Positions 22,442 to 29,393 of a stretch of DNA of 64,000 bases are shown here, piece after piece. The notes beneath the pieces are model-generated. The model saw only the letters and a list, made by a program, of their open reading frames with translations. It was not told where the DNA came from and made no database searches. Both the position numbers and the translations under genes were made by a program. Where the stretch lies: the NCBI RefSeq assembly GCF_001654495.1, contig NZ_CP015849.1, positions 7,408,531 through 7,472,530 of the forward strand, written 5' to 3'. Numbering within the stretch: position 1 is the first letter of the stretch; each line of letters starts with the position of its first letter. The stretch comes from Streptomyces sp. SAT1. Its GTDB lineage: Bacteria; Actinomycetota; Actinomycetes; Streptomycetales; Streptomycetaceae.

Positions 22442-22822
22442 TCAGCGGTCCAGGGCGTCGGGGAGGGTGGGATGACAGCCGATGACCTCGTCGACGCCGA
22501 CGATCTGCAAGGTGCGCAGCACCGTGGGGGAGGGGGCGGCCAGGCGCAGCCAGCCTCCCGCCGCTGTGGCGGCGTGGTGGCCGTTGAGGAGCAGGTTGAT
22601 GCCGCTGGAGTCCATGAAGGTGACCTGCCGCATGTCGACCGCGACGCGGGCGGGTCCGGGGGCCTCCAGGGCCCGGCGGAGCGTCTCGCCGGTGTCGTGG
22701 TCGATCTCCCCGGCCAGGGTCAGGACGCGGACGTCGTCGCAGGTGGTGGCGGTGACCGACAGCCCGACCGGCTGGGGTGCCTGGGCGGCGGCTTGGGTGT
22801 CTGTCGTGTGTCCTTCGGCCAT
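22442..22822 (-). CDS. STAS-domain anti-sigma factor antagonist
   Basis: 126 residues from ATG 22822. A single STAS domain with VRVLTLAGEIDHDTGETL, VAVDMRQVTFMDSSGINLLL and a C-terminal LRTLQIVGVDEVI. The phospho-acceptor serine sits in the usual MDSSG motif. It works in the cytoplasm by partner switching: the unphosphorylated form frees a sigma factor by binding its anti-sigma kinase. The divergent gene at 22948 encodes an anti-sigma-type ATPase, its likely partner. The upstream extension to 22912 is Arg-rich, lacks a ribosome site and was not used. Confidence 0.87.
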   Translation of the reverse strand: MAEGHTTDTQAAAQAPQPVGLSVTATTCDDVRVLTLAGEIDHDTGETLRRALEAPGPARVAVDMRQVTFMDSSGINLLLNGHHAATAAGGWLRLAAPSPTVLRTLQIVGVDEVIGCHPTLPDALDR

Positions 22823-22947
22823 GCGGGTGATACTGGCACACCGCGACCTCGCCCGGCAGTACCGCCCCGCACGGCGCGGACGAGCCGACAAGGTGCGGGG
22901 CGTGCTCCGCACGAGCGGGGGTATGCGCGCGTGACGGGATCTGGTCA

Positions 22948-23415
22948 GTGAGGACGGCAGCAGTGGTGACAGCGCCGGTGGGCGAGGACGGCATCACGCC
23001 GGACGGACAGGGTTTGAGGACCACGGCCGCGTTGGACGGGGACGGCCCCGGCATCGCCCGCGCCCGTGGGCTGGCCGTCGACTTCCTCACCCGGGCGCGG
23101 GCCGAGCACGGTCTGCCCGTCTCGCAGCGGGCGATGGATCTGACGCAGCTGGTGGTGAGCGAGCTGGTCACCAACGCCCGCAAGTACGCTCCCGGCCCGG
23201 CCGCGCTGGACCTGCGCATCATCGGCGACATGGTCGAGATCGCGGTGTGGGACTGCGATCCGGTGCTGCCCGTCGCCCGAGCCGCGGACGCCGCCCGCGT
23301 CGGGCAGCACGGCCTGGAGATCGTGAGGGCCGTCGCCCAGGAGTTCACGGCACAGCGCGAGCCGGTCGGCAAACGCGTCACGGCCCGCCTCGCCCTCGCC
23401 GACGACATCGGCTAG
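22948..23415 (+). CDS. Anti-sigma-factor-type ATP-binding protein (RsbW-like)
   Basis: 155 residues from GTG 22948. HATPase_c of the Gyrase-Hsp90-kinase type: N-box SELVTNARKYA, a degenerate G1 region (WDCDPVLP) and ARVGQHGLEIV. It carries a QREPVGKRVTARLAL tail that is also present in the 46178-46702 gene, so the two are paralogs. Proteins of this class phosphorylate STAS antagonists or bind sigma factors. It is divergent from the STAS gene with a 125-bp shared promoter region. No sigma gene lies next to it, so it probably acts on a distant sigma factor. Confidence 0.85.
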   Translation: MRTAAVVTAPVGEDGITPDGQGLRTTAALDGDGPGIARARGLAVDFLTRARAEHGLPVSQRAMDLTQLVVSELVTNARKYAPGPAALDLRIIGDMVEIAVWDCDPVLPVARAADAARVGQHGLEIVRAVAQEFTAQREPVGKRVTARLALADDIG

Positions 23416-23455
23416 GAACCCACCTGGGCACCGGCACCTGTGAGCGGGTCCCGGG

Positions 23456-23829
23456 TCAGGGCGACGTCTGTCCGATTGCCCCCGCGGGGAATACGGGCCG
23501 CCGGCCGGGCCAGAGAACGGGGACGCAGATCTCGCACAGGTGCCGGACGAGCATGGCGGGCCGGTAGCGTTCGAGGACGGGGCGTGCGGTGTCGAAGATG
23601 AGGGACTGTGCGGCAAGTCCGTCGAACAGGCCGGCCCAGGCGTGTGCGAGGCCCTCGGCGGTGTGCGCGGTGGTGAGGACCGCGTGGCGGCCACCGGCGA
23701 TATGACCGGCCTGGACCTCGGGGTGGCGGACTTCGGCTTCTCCATCTGTATTCCGTTCGCCTCCCCATAGGGGCCTGTTCGTCTCAGATAGGCGATACGG
23801 AATTCCGGTATTTCTTCCACCGTGAACAC
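23456..23829 (-). pseudogene. Broken GyrI-like/AraC-effector-binding protein gene
   Basis: A strong GAGGAGG site precedes GTG 23829 and the frame begins VFTVEEIPEFRIAYLRR, the entry strand of GyrI-like small-molecule-binding domains, then GPYGEANGIQMEK. From about 23735 the family similarity continues in another frame (HIAGGRHAVLTTAHT, then AWAGLFDGL and LCEICVPVL to the stop at 23456). About 40 residues of the middle of the fold are missing. The gene therefore appears to have suffered a deletion with a frameshift. This is by-eye family recognition; a sequencing error alone would not explain the missing middle. Confidence 0.7.
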
Positions 23830-23926
23830 GTTCTCCTCCTCTTTTCGAGCGGCGTCGAGGCCACGGTACCAAGGTATAAAATTCGTTCTCGCTGGTTTTT
23901 CAAACGAAAAGAAGAGGCGGGCGTAT

Positions 23927-24511
23927 TCAGCGCATCAGGAGATCGATGGCGACCTTCAGCCGTTCGAGATAGAACTCCTGTGCCGCCGCCTGGTGCTTCA
24001 GGCCGGTCGAGGCGCTGATCAGCGTCTGGGCGATCTGCCGGGCCGTCACCTGTCCCGTCTCGGCGGCGATCGCGTCGGTGACCAGTTGCTCGAAGCGTTG
24101 CGGCGTGGTCACGGCGATCTCCCCCAGCAGGCCGGGGTTGTCCTCGATGACCACCGCCACATCGCGGGCCAGCGGGCCGATGTGGCGGCCGGCCCAGTGG
24201 TCGAACGCATCGAGAAGGCGCTCTCCGAGAGGGCGGCCGGTGTCGCCCAGGACGTGTTCGACCGCTGCGATGTCGCGTTCCAGCGCTTGGGTGACGGCGG
24301 CGCGGAACAGGCTCTCCTTCGAGGAGAAGAGGAAGTAGAGCCCGGGTCGGGAGATGTCCGCGGCCCGCGCCACCTCCTCCATCGAGGTCTTCCGGTAGCC
24401 GAATCGGGCGAACGTGACCATGGCGGAGTCCAGAACCATGGTCCGGCGGTCGGTGTCGGCGACGGCGGCCGGGGAGCCGCCGGTGGTGGAGCTGGTCGTG
24501 GACCTGGTCAT
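23927..24511 (-). CDS. TetR-family transcriptional regulator
   Basis: 194 residues. The N-terminal HTH (about 25-70) has MVTFARFGYRKTSMEEVARA and ADISRPGLYFLFSSKE. The C-terminal part is a helical ligand domain. It is divergent from the SDR gene at 24575 through a 63-bp spacer containing repeated ATAGT half-sites. That spacing makes it the likely repressor of both genes. The start ATG lies near a weak TAGGG. Length and layout are typical for the family. Confidence 0.88.
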   Translation of the reverse strand: MTRSTTSSTTGGSPAAVADTDRRTMVLDSAMVTFARFGYRKTSMEEVARAADISRPGLYFLFSSKESLFRAAVTQALERDIAAVEHVLGDTGRPLGERLLDAFDHWAGRHIGPLARDVAVVIEDNPGLLGEIAVTTPQRFEQLVTDAIAAETGQVTARQIAQTLISASTGLKHQAAAQEFYLERLKVAIDLLMR

Positions 24512-24529
24512 GGACCGACCCTACGAGCG

Positions 24530-24567
24530 ATAGTCCAACTATACAAACTAAGCTCAGTACGTATAGT
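24530..24567. promoter_or_regulatory. Operator/promoter between TetR and SDR genes
   Basis: ATAGT-CCA-ACTAT (24530-24542) is a short palindrome, and ACTATAC (24538-24544) pairs with GTATAGT (24561-24567) across 16 bp. TATAGT 24562-24567 is a good -10 box placing the start of transcription at about 24574, at the ATG of the SDR gene. The regulator would cover the -10 element. Confidence 0.6.
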
Positions 24568-24574
24568 GGCAGCC

Positions 24575-25546
24575 ATGACCGCTCGCGAACCCGTCTCCAC
24601 GCCCTTCACCGCCGCCAGCACCGCGGACGAGGTACTGCGGGGCGTCGACCTCACCGGTGTCCGCGCGATCGTGACGGGAGCCTCCTCCGGGATCGGGATC
24701 GAGACCGCGCGCTCGTTGACCGCCGCCGGGGCGGAGGTGACGCTTGCTGTCCGGAACACGACGGCGGGGGACACCGTCGCCGAGACGATCGGGAAGTCGA
24801 CCGGCGGGACACGGCCCCGAGTCGTCCGGCTCGACCTTGCCGACAGGGCCGCCGTCACACGGTTCGTCGACGCGTGGGACGGTCCGCTGCACCTGCTGAT
24901 CAACAACGCGGGCGTGGTCACCGGCGGGCTCGAACGCACGCCTGAGGGCTGGGAACTGCAATTCGCGACGAATCATCTCGGCCACTTCGCGCTCGCCACC
25001 GGCCTTCATGGCGCCTTGGCCCTCGGAGCGGCCGACCGCGACGGAGCACGGATCGTCTCGGTCAGCTCGACGGCGCACATGCGTGCCGGTATCGACTTCG
25101 ACGATCTCCACTTCGAGCGGCGCGACTACGATCCGCAGATCGCCTACGCCCAGTCGAAGACGGCGAACTCCCTCTTCGCCGTCGAGGCGAGCCGGCTGTG
25201 GGCATCCGACGGCATCGTCGCCAACGCGGTGAACCCCGGCGGTGTCGCGACGGGACTGCAACGGAACCTCACCGCACGGCAGAAGGAGTCGCTCGACGCG
25301 GCCGAAGCCGCCGGAGTCTTCACCTACAAGACGGTCGAGCAGGGGGCTGCCACCAGCATCGTCGCGGCCGTCGCCCCGCAGTTCGCGCGCTCCGGAGGTC
25401 ACTACCTCGACGACGGGCGGGAGGCCTGCATCGTGACGAACGACGCCGACCTCGCACAGCACCCGCACGGGGTCAAGGAATGGGCGCTCGATCCCGCCAC
25501 CGCAGAGCGCCTCTGGGCGGTCTCGACCGACCTGCTCCGCCTCTGA
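24575..25546 (+). CDS. SDR-family oxidoreductase (retinol dehydrogenase/WW-domain-oxidoreductase type)
   Basis: 323 residues from ATG 24575. Cofactor motif TGASSGIG near 35, NNAGV, the NHLGHF strand typical of the RDH/WWOX-like SDR subgroup, VSVSSTAHM and the catalytic YAQSK. There is no Shine-Dalgarno sequence before the ATG, and the -10 box lies 8-13 bp upstream, so the mRNA is probably leaderless. It is controlled by the divergent TetR gene. The reaction is reduction or oxidation of a carbonyl/alcohol; the substrate is unknown. Confidence 0.88.
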   Translation: MTAREPVSTPFTAASTADEVLRGVDLTGVRAIVTGASSGIGIETARSLTAAGAEVTLAVRNTTAGDTVAETIGKSTGGTRPRVVRLDLADRAAVTRFVDAWDGPLHLLINNAGVVTGGLERTPEGWELQFATNHLGHFALATGLHGALALGAADRDGARIVSVSSTAHMRAGIDFDDLHFERRDYDPQIAYAQSKTANSLFAVEASRLWASDGIVANAVNPGGVATGLQRNLTARQKESLDAAEAAGVFTYKTVEQGAATSIVAAVAPQFARSGGHYLDDGREACIVTNDADLAQHPHGVKEWALDPATAERLWAVSTDLLRL

Positions 25547-25620
25547 CCACCCGGCGCCACGGCAAGCGGAAACCCTCGCCTTCTCGGTCGGTCACCGCAT
25601 CCTTGGGGGACGAGTCAGAG

Positions 25621-26496
25621 TCAGGCGCCCTCAGGATCCAGGTCGGCCAGCAGACGCGGGCCGGACGGGGTCCACCCGAACCGCTGCCGCGTGCGTGCGC
25701 TCGATGCCGGCTTGTCCACGGTGGCGAGGTGTCCGAGGAACCCGAGCGCGTCCGCCTCGACGGACCGGACGGGGACGCTCAGCGCCCGTCCGATCGCCGT
25801 CGCCGTGTCCAGCAGGGTGACGCCCTCCTCGTGCACGGCGTGCAGCACGCTGCCCGCGGGGGCTTCCTCCACGGCGATCCTGAAGAGCCGGGCGGCGTCG
25901 CGGACATGGACAGCGGGCCAGCGGGCGGAACCGTCTCCCACGTAGCCGGACACGCCGCCGCGCCGGGCCAGGTCGAAGAGCGCACCCGCGAACCCTCCGC
26001 GTCCGCCCTCGGCATGGACGGTGTGCGGCAGCCGTACGACGGCGGAACGCACACCCCGCGCCGCCAGGCCGAGCGCGGCGCGCGCGTTCTGGGCCCGCCC
26101 CGCCAGGGGCCCGGTGTCCTGCGGGTCGTCCTCCTCCGTGGCGGCCCTGCCGGGGACGGCCGGGACGGTGGCGGCGGCGACGAACGGCTTGCCCGTTCCG
26201 GCCAGTACCGCACCGATCGCGTCGATCGCGGCACGGTCCGTACGTACGGCCTTGGCGAAGTCGCCGAAGTCGTGGACGAAGGCGAGGTGCACGACGCCGG
26301 TGGCCGCGCGGGCGCCGGTGCGCAGCGCGTCGAGGTCGTCGAGGTCACCGCGGAGCACCTCCCCTCCCGCGGCCCCGATCGCGGCCGCCGCCGCGTCCGT
26401 ACGGGCCAGACCGAGAACCTGATGGCCCGCCGAGAGCAGTTCGGGGACGACGGCGGACCCGATGAACCCGGACGCACCGGTGACGAACAGTTTCAT
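25621..26496 (-). CDS. NAD(P)-dependent epimerase/dehydratase-family protein
   Basis: 291 residues, extended/atypical SDR fold. The N-terminal TGASGFIGSAVV cofactor site is present, with LRGDLDDLDALRTG in the third strand and VVHLAFVHDF in the fourth. The usual YxxxK pair is not evident, which is common in atypical NAD-binding reductases of this type. The start ATG has GAGGGGG upstream. It follows the amidohydrolase gene by 9 bp and is certainly in the same operon. Reduction of a product of the amidohydrolase step is possible but unproven. Confidence 0.82.
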   Translation of the reverse strand: MKLFVTGASGFIGSAVVPELLSAGHQVLGLARTDAAAAAIGAAGGEVLRGDLDDLDALRTGARAATGVVHLAFVHDFGDFAKAVRTDRAAIDAIGAVLAGTGKPFVAAATVPAVPGRAATEEDDPQDTGPLAGRAQNARAALGLAARGVRSAVVRLPHTVHAEGGRGGFAGALFDLARRGGVSGYVGDGSARWPAVHVRDAARLFRIAVEEAPAGSVLHAVHEEGVTLLDTATAIGRALSVPVRSVEADALGFLGHLATVDKPASSARTRQRFGWTPSGPRLLADLDPEGA

Positions 26497-26505
26497 GATG
26501 CCCCC

Positions 26506-27471
26506 TCACAGTCCCAGCAGGCGACGGGCGTTGCCCGCTCCGATCTTGTCCTTCTCGGCCGGTGTGAGGGCGGCGCCCTCGAGAGCGGCGACGGCGGCGC
26601 TCGTCCGCTCGTACGGGTAGTCGACCGCGAACAGGACGGCGTCCGCGCCGAGCACCCTCACAAGTGCTTCGACGGCAGCGGGGGAGAGCACACCGCTGGT
26701 CGTGACCAGCACGTTCTCGCCGAAGTACGCCGACGGGAGGCGGCGCAGCGGGCGTGGGTGGGTGAGCGTGGCGTACCGCGAGTCGAACCGGGAGAGCTGG
26801 AAGGGAAGGAACTCTCCCGCGTGGCCGAGGATCATCCGCGCGTTCGGATGGCGGTCGAAGACACCGGAGAGCACCACGCGCAGGGCGTGCCCGCCGGTCG
26901 TCGCCTGCCAGCTCCACAGCGCGCCGTCCATCTCCGGGTGCCCCGAGAGCACATGCCACGAGTCGGCCGGTGGCATCCCCGGGTGCAGATAGAGCGGCAC
27001 GCCGAGGTCGGCCAGCGCGGCCCAGACCGCGTCGAACAGCGGATCGTCGAGATACCTCCCCTGCACATGGTCGTTGACGAGAACACCCTTGAACCCGAAC
27101 TCGCTCACCGCACGGCGGAGTTCGATGACAGCCGCGGCCGGATCCTGGAGCGGGAGCGCCGCGAAGGCCGCGAACCGGCCGGGGTGCGCCGCCACGATCC
27201 CGGCGAGGGACTCGTTGACGTAGCGGGCGTTCTCCACCGCCCGGGCCGGGTCGGCGTCGGCCTCGATGCCCGGCACGGTCAGCGACAGCACCTGCATCGC
27301 GATGCCGTTGGCATCCATGTCCGGCAGCCGCAGCTCCGTGACGTCCGGGAGCCGCGCGGCCATGTCGGCGTAGAACTCGGGGGCGATGTTGTCCGGCGGG
27401 GGGAACGGCGGCCGCCGCTCGGCGAGCCCGGGGAGGGCGATGGCCTCTTCGAGGGCGATGTAGCCGCCCAT
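26506..27471 (-). CDS. Amidohydrolase-2 family hydrolase/decarboxylase (ACMSD-like)
   Basis: 321 residues from ATG 27471. TIM-barrel amidohydrolase of the ACMSD/gamma-resorcylate decarboxylase group: VLVNDHVQGRYLDD, the metal His in LYLHPGMPP, a second His in ILGHAGE, and the Asp in LFAVDYPYE. The N-terminal metal HxH is not obvious (GYIALEE replaces it), as in several members of this group that start with an E. Known members decarboxylate aromatic acids with a Zn or Mn ion. The start codon shares a base with the stop of a 23-residue upstream ORF (TGATG), which implies coupled translation. It is followed by the epimerase-type gene. Confidence 0.82.
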   Translation of the reverse strand: MGGYIALEEAIALPGLAERRPPFPPPDNIAPEFYADMAARLPDVTELRLPDMDANGIAMQVLSLTVPGIEADADPARAVENARYVNESLAGIVAAHPGRFAAFAALPLQDPAAAVIELRRAVSEFGFKGVLVNDHVQGRYLDDPLFDAVWAALADLGVPLYLHPGMPPADSWHVLSGHPEMDGALWSWQATTGGHALRVVLSGVFDRHPNARMILGHAGEFLPFQLSRFDSRYATLTHPRPLRRLPSAYFGENVLVTTSGVLSPAAVEALVRVLGADAVLFAVDYPYERTSAAVAALEGAALTPAEKDKIGAGNARRLLGL

Positions 27472-27542
27472 CAGAGGCTCGCCACCGGCACGAGGACCCG
27501 CTCTCCGCGCGCTGCCTCGTTCTTCTGCACTGCGATGCGCAT
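27471..27542 (-). CDS. Short upstream ORF, 23 residues, coupled to the amidohydrolase
   Basis: ATG 27542 with AGAGGGG upstream opens a frame of 23 residues (MRIAVQKNEAARGER and onward) that stops in TGATG, sharing one base with the amidohydrolase start. The ribosome site of this ORF is better than that of the main gene. It may be a translation-coupling leader or the remaining N-terminus of a deleted gene. The peptide loosely resembles the start of PntA-type transhydrogenase subunits. Confidence 0.5.
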   Translation of the reverse strand: MRIAVQKNEAARGERVLVPVASL

Positions 27543-27562
27543 GACGCCCCTCTCTTCGGTGC

Positions 27563-27593
27563 ACACTTGTCGACCACATGACTGAACAAGTGT
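27563..27593. promoter_or_regulatory. Inverted repeat upstream of the amidohydrolase operon
   Basis: ACACTTGT (27563-27570) and ACAAGTGT (27586-27593) form a perfect 8-bp inverted repeat with a 15-bp spacer about 20 bp before the short leader ORF. Size and position fit a MarR- or TetR-type operator. A related GAAC-N4-GTTGGT pattern recurs at 27584 and about 27606. Confidence 0.5.
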
Positions 27594-27779
27594 TGGTGAA
27601 TTAAGTGAACGCCTGTTGGTTACGGGTGTCAAGTGAGGGTGATCCAGGCGGCCACGTCACTTCAGGCGGGACCGGGGGAGGTTGTCGACCATCATTCCGA
27701 GGGTGAACTCGAACCGGTCGTGCCCGGTTCCGGAGGTGGTTGGTCGGGACCATGCCCAGCGCGGCCCGGGAGACTCCGG

Positions 27780-28010
27780 GGTATCTCAGGTACTGGTCGC
27801 GGATCTGCCGGGCCGGCACCCGGACCTGCGGGCGCTCATCGAACAGGCCGACCCGGACAACAGCACCCTGCTGTCCATCCGGGTGGTCGCACCAGCCGTC
27901 AGGACCTCCTCTCCGCGGTCGCCAGCTACGAGCGGCAGAGGTTCGAGTACGGCGGCGAGGTCGTGCGCGACAGCCACGCCGCCCTGCCCGCCTACGTCCC
28001 GGACGCGGAA
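27780..28010 (+). pseudogene. Remnant of an FAD-dependent aromatic monooxygenase
   Basis: Two fragments in different frames match the C-terminal part of salicylate-hydroxylase-like FAD monooxygenases. One is LPGRHPDLRALIEQADPD and onward (about 27800-27895). The other is LLSAVASYERQRFEYGGE and onward (about 27905-28005). The FAD-binding DG motif that should sit between them is gone, as is the whole N-terminal half. It is therefore a decayed leftover. The identity is a by-eye family match. Confidence 0.5.
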
Positions 28011-28141
28011 CGATCCGAGTCGGCACAGGAGGCCATGGGAGAACGTCTCAACTGCCCGGTCGGCAGCACCAGGTGGGGGTGCGGGCGGCGACATCGGTCG
28101 CACCACCCCCGCGCCGCACCCGCACCCGCTCCCGCTCCCGC

Positions 28142-28819
28142 TCAGCCGACCGAAGTGTCCCGCGCCGTCACGCCTGCCCCGGCGAGGGCTTGCTGCCTGA
28201 GAGCGCCACCGAACAACTGGATCGTGGTGGCGGTCAGCACGTCATCCCTGCCGATGGTCCGCCCGTCCCCGATACGGTCGGCCGGGGCCCGGAGGGAACC
28301 CCCGCGGACGACCCTGGCCGCGTCCCGGGCGAGATCCGTCAGGAACACGCTCGCGATGCCGTCCAGGTCGCGGACCATCGCCGGGACGGCCGTCACCCCT
28401 CGGCTCCGCAGCAGCCTCCTGATCCCGGCCTCGAACCTGTGGGCGCCGGCCACAGCACTCGGTCTGCGCGGCCCGCGGCGCTGACGAGAAGGTACGACGA
28501 CACCCTCGGCGTCGTACAGGACACCGGTCAGACCCCGAAACGTCGGGCTGTGGTGGTACCAGTCGGTGCCCACCTCAAGCTCGACGTTCCGGTCGATCGC
28601 CGCGAGAAGGTCGCCCGGAACCAGCTTCTTCCGGGCCTCCTCCGCCGCCGCTCTCCTCGCGCCGTCGATGATCTCCGTCAGCACTGTCCGCGTCACCGAC
28701 GCGGCGGTCCACGCGGCCGACCGGGAGACGTGCATCGGGGTCACGTCCCTGAACACCGCTTTGACGAGCGGGGACTTGAACGGCGAGGCATCCGGCCCGA
28801 AGGTGATCTCGTTTCTCAT
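28142..28819 (-). CDS. Double histone-fold protein (H2A-like then H2B-like)
   Basis: 225 residues. The first fold (about 14-85) has a short helix FKSPLVKAVF, a long central helix (34-62, TRTVLTEIIDGARRAA) and KKLVPGDLLAAIDRNVEL. The last element lines up with the histone H2A L2-alpha3 pattern (RIIPRHLQLAIRNDEEL in eukaryotes). A following GLTGVLYDAEGVVVP resembles the H2A docking segment. After a basic linker (112-120, RQRRGPRR) comes a second fold (127-212): FEAGIRRLLRSRGV, a long helix near 145-173 and RTIGRDDVLTATTIQL. This last part resembles H2B TITSREIQTAVRLL. DNA binding or protein packing is expected from the fold. It is the last gene of a three-gene patch with an ADP-ribosyltransferase. 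The ribosome site is weak. Confidence 0.7.
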   Translation of the reverse strand: MRNEITFGPDASPFKSPLVKAVFRDVTPMHVSRSAAWTAASVTRTVLTEIIDGARRAAAEEARKKLVPGDLLAAIDRNVELEVGTDWYHHSPTFRGLTGVLYDAEGVVVPSRQRRGPRRPSAVAGAHRFEAGIRRLLRSRGVTAVPAMVRDLDGIASVFLTDLARDAARVVRGGSLRAPADRIGDGRTIGRDDVLTATTIQLFGGALRQQALAGAGVTARDTSVG

Positions 28820-28877
28820 GAGAGGTCCGCTGGGGGGCTGGTGAGGCGTCCGCCGGCGATGGCCGGAGACCGCGGGG

Positions 28878-29273
28878 TCACCGGCCGCGGGCGAGAGCCC
28901 GCAGGGCGGAGTCGCTCGCGGCCTCGGACGGGCCCCCCGGAGCGACGTGACCCGCAGGAACAGCGGTCTCGGCCGAGAGTTCGGCGACGGCTCGCGACGG
29001 CGTAAGACCGCTCTCCTTGTGGGCGCGCAGCCTGCGGCCCCACTCCACTCCCGCCTTCATCCCTTCGACACCCCGGTCGGCACGCGGAATGAAGTCGGCG
29101 GCGTCGGACGCGTCCTGGAACCACAGATAGCCGAGGGTGCCCTGCCCGTCGACGACCTCCACGTACTGGACCGGGCCGTCGGCCGTGCTCGCGTAGTCGA
29201 CCGGGCCACCCGGCTCGGGGGTGAAGGAGAGTCGCTCGTCGAAGCGCGGATTGTTCGCTCGTCCGTCACTCAT
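28878..29273 (-). CDS. Unknown 131-residue protein, candidate immunity protein
   Basis: 131 residues, start ATG 29273. I do not recognise the family. The N-terminal half has strands (VDYASTADGPVQYVEVV, GTLGYLWFQDA) and the middle holds an amphipathic helix (GVEGMKAGVEWGRRLRA). The C-terminus is disordered and Ala/Gly/Ser-rich. There is no signal peptide or membrane segment. It sits 120 bp after the ADP-ribosyltransferase gene and 58 bp before the histone-fold gene on the same strand. By position it could neutralise the toxin-like enzyme, but the sequence does not show this. Confidence 0.65.
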   Translation of the reverse strand: MSDGRANNPRFDERLSFTPEPGGPVDYASTADGPVQYVEVVDGQGTLGYLWFQDASDAADFIPRADRGVEGMKAGVEWGRRLRAHKESGLTPSRAVAELSAETAVPAGHVAPGGPSEAASDSALRALARGR

Positions 29274-29393
29274 GGTGAATTTCAGCCGTCCGTTCCTGCT
29301 GCTGGTGCTCTTACAGCGCGTCGACGTTCCCGCGCGCTCGATGTGGTGCCGCGTCGGCCGTTTCCCCCTGGAGCGGCCCGCCGCCCCCGCCGA

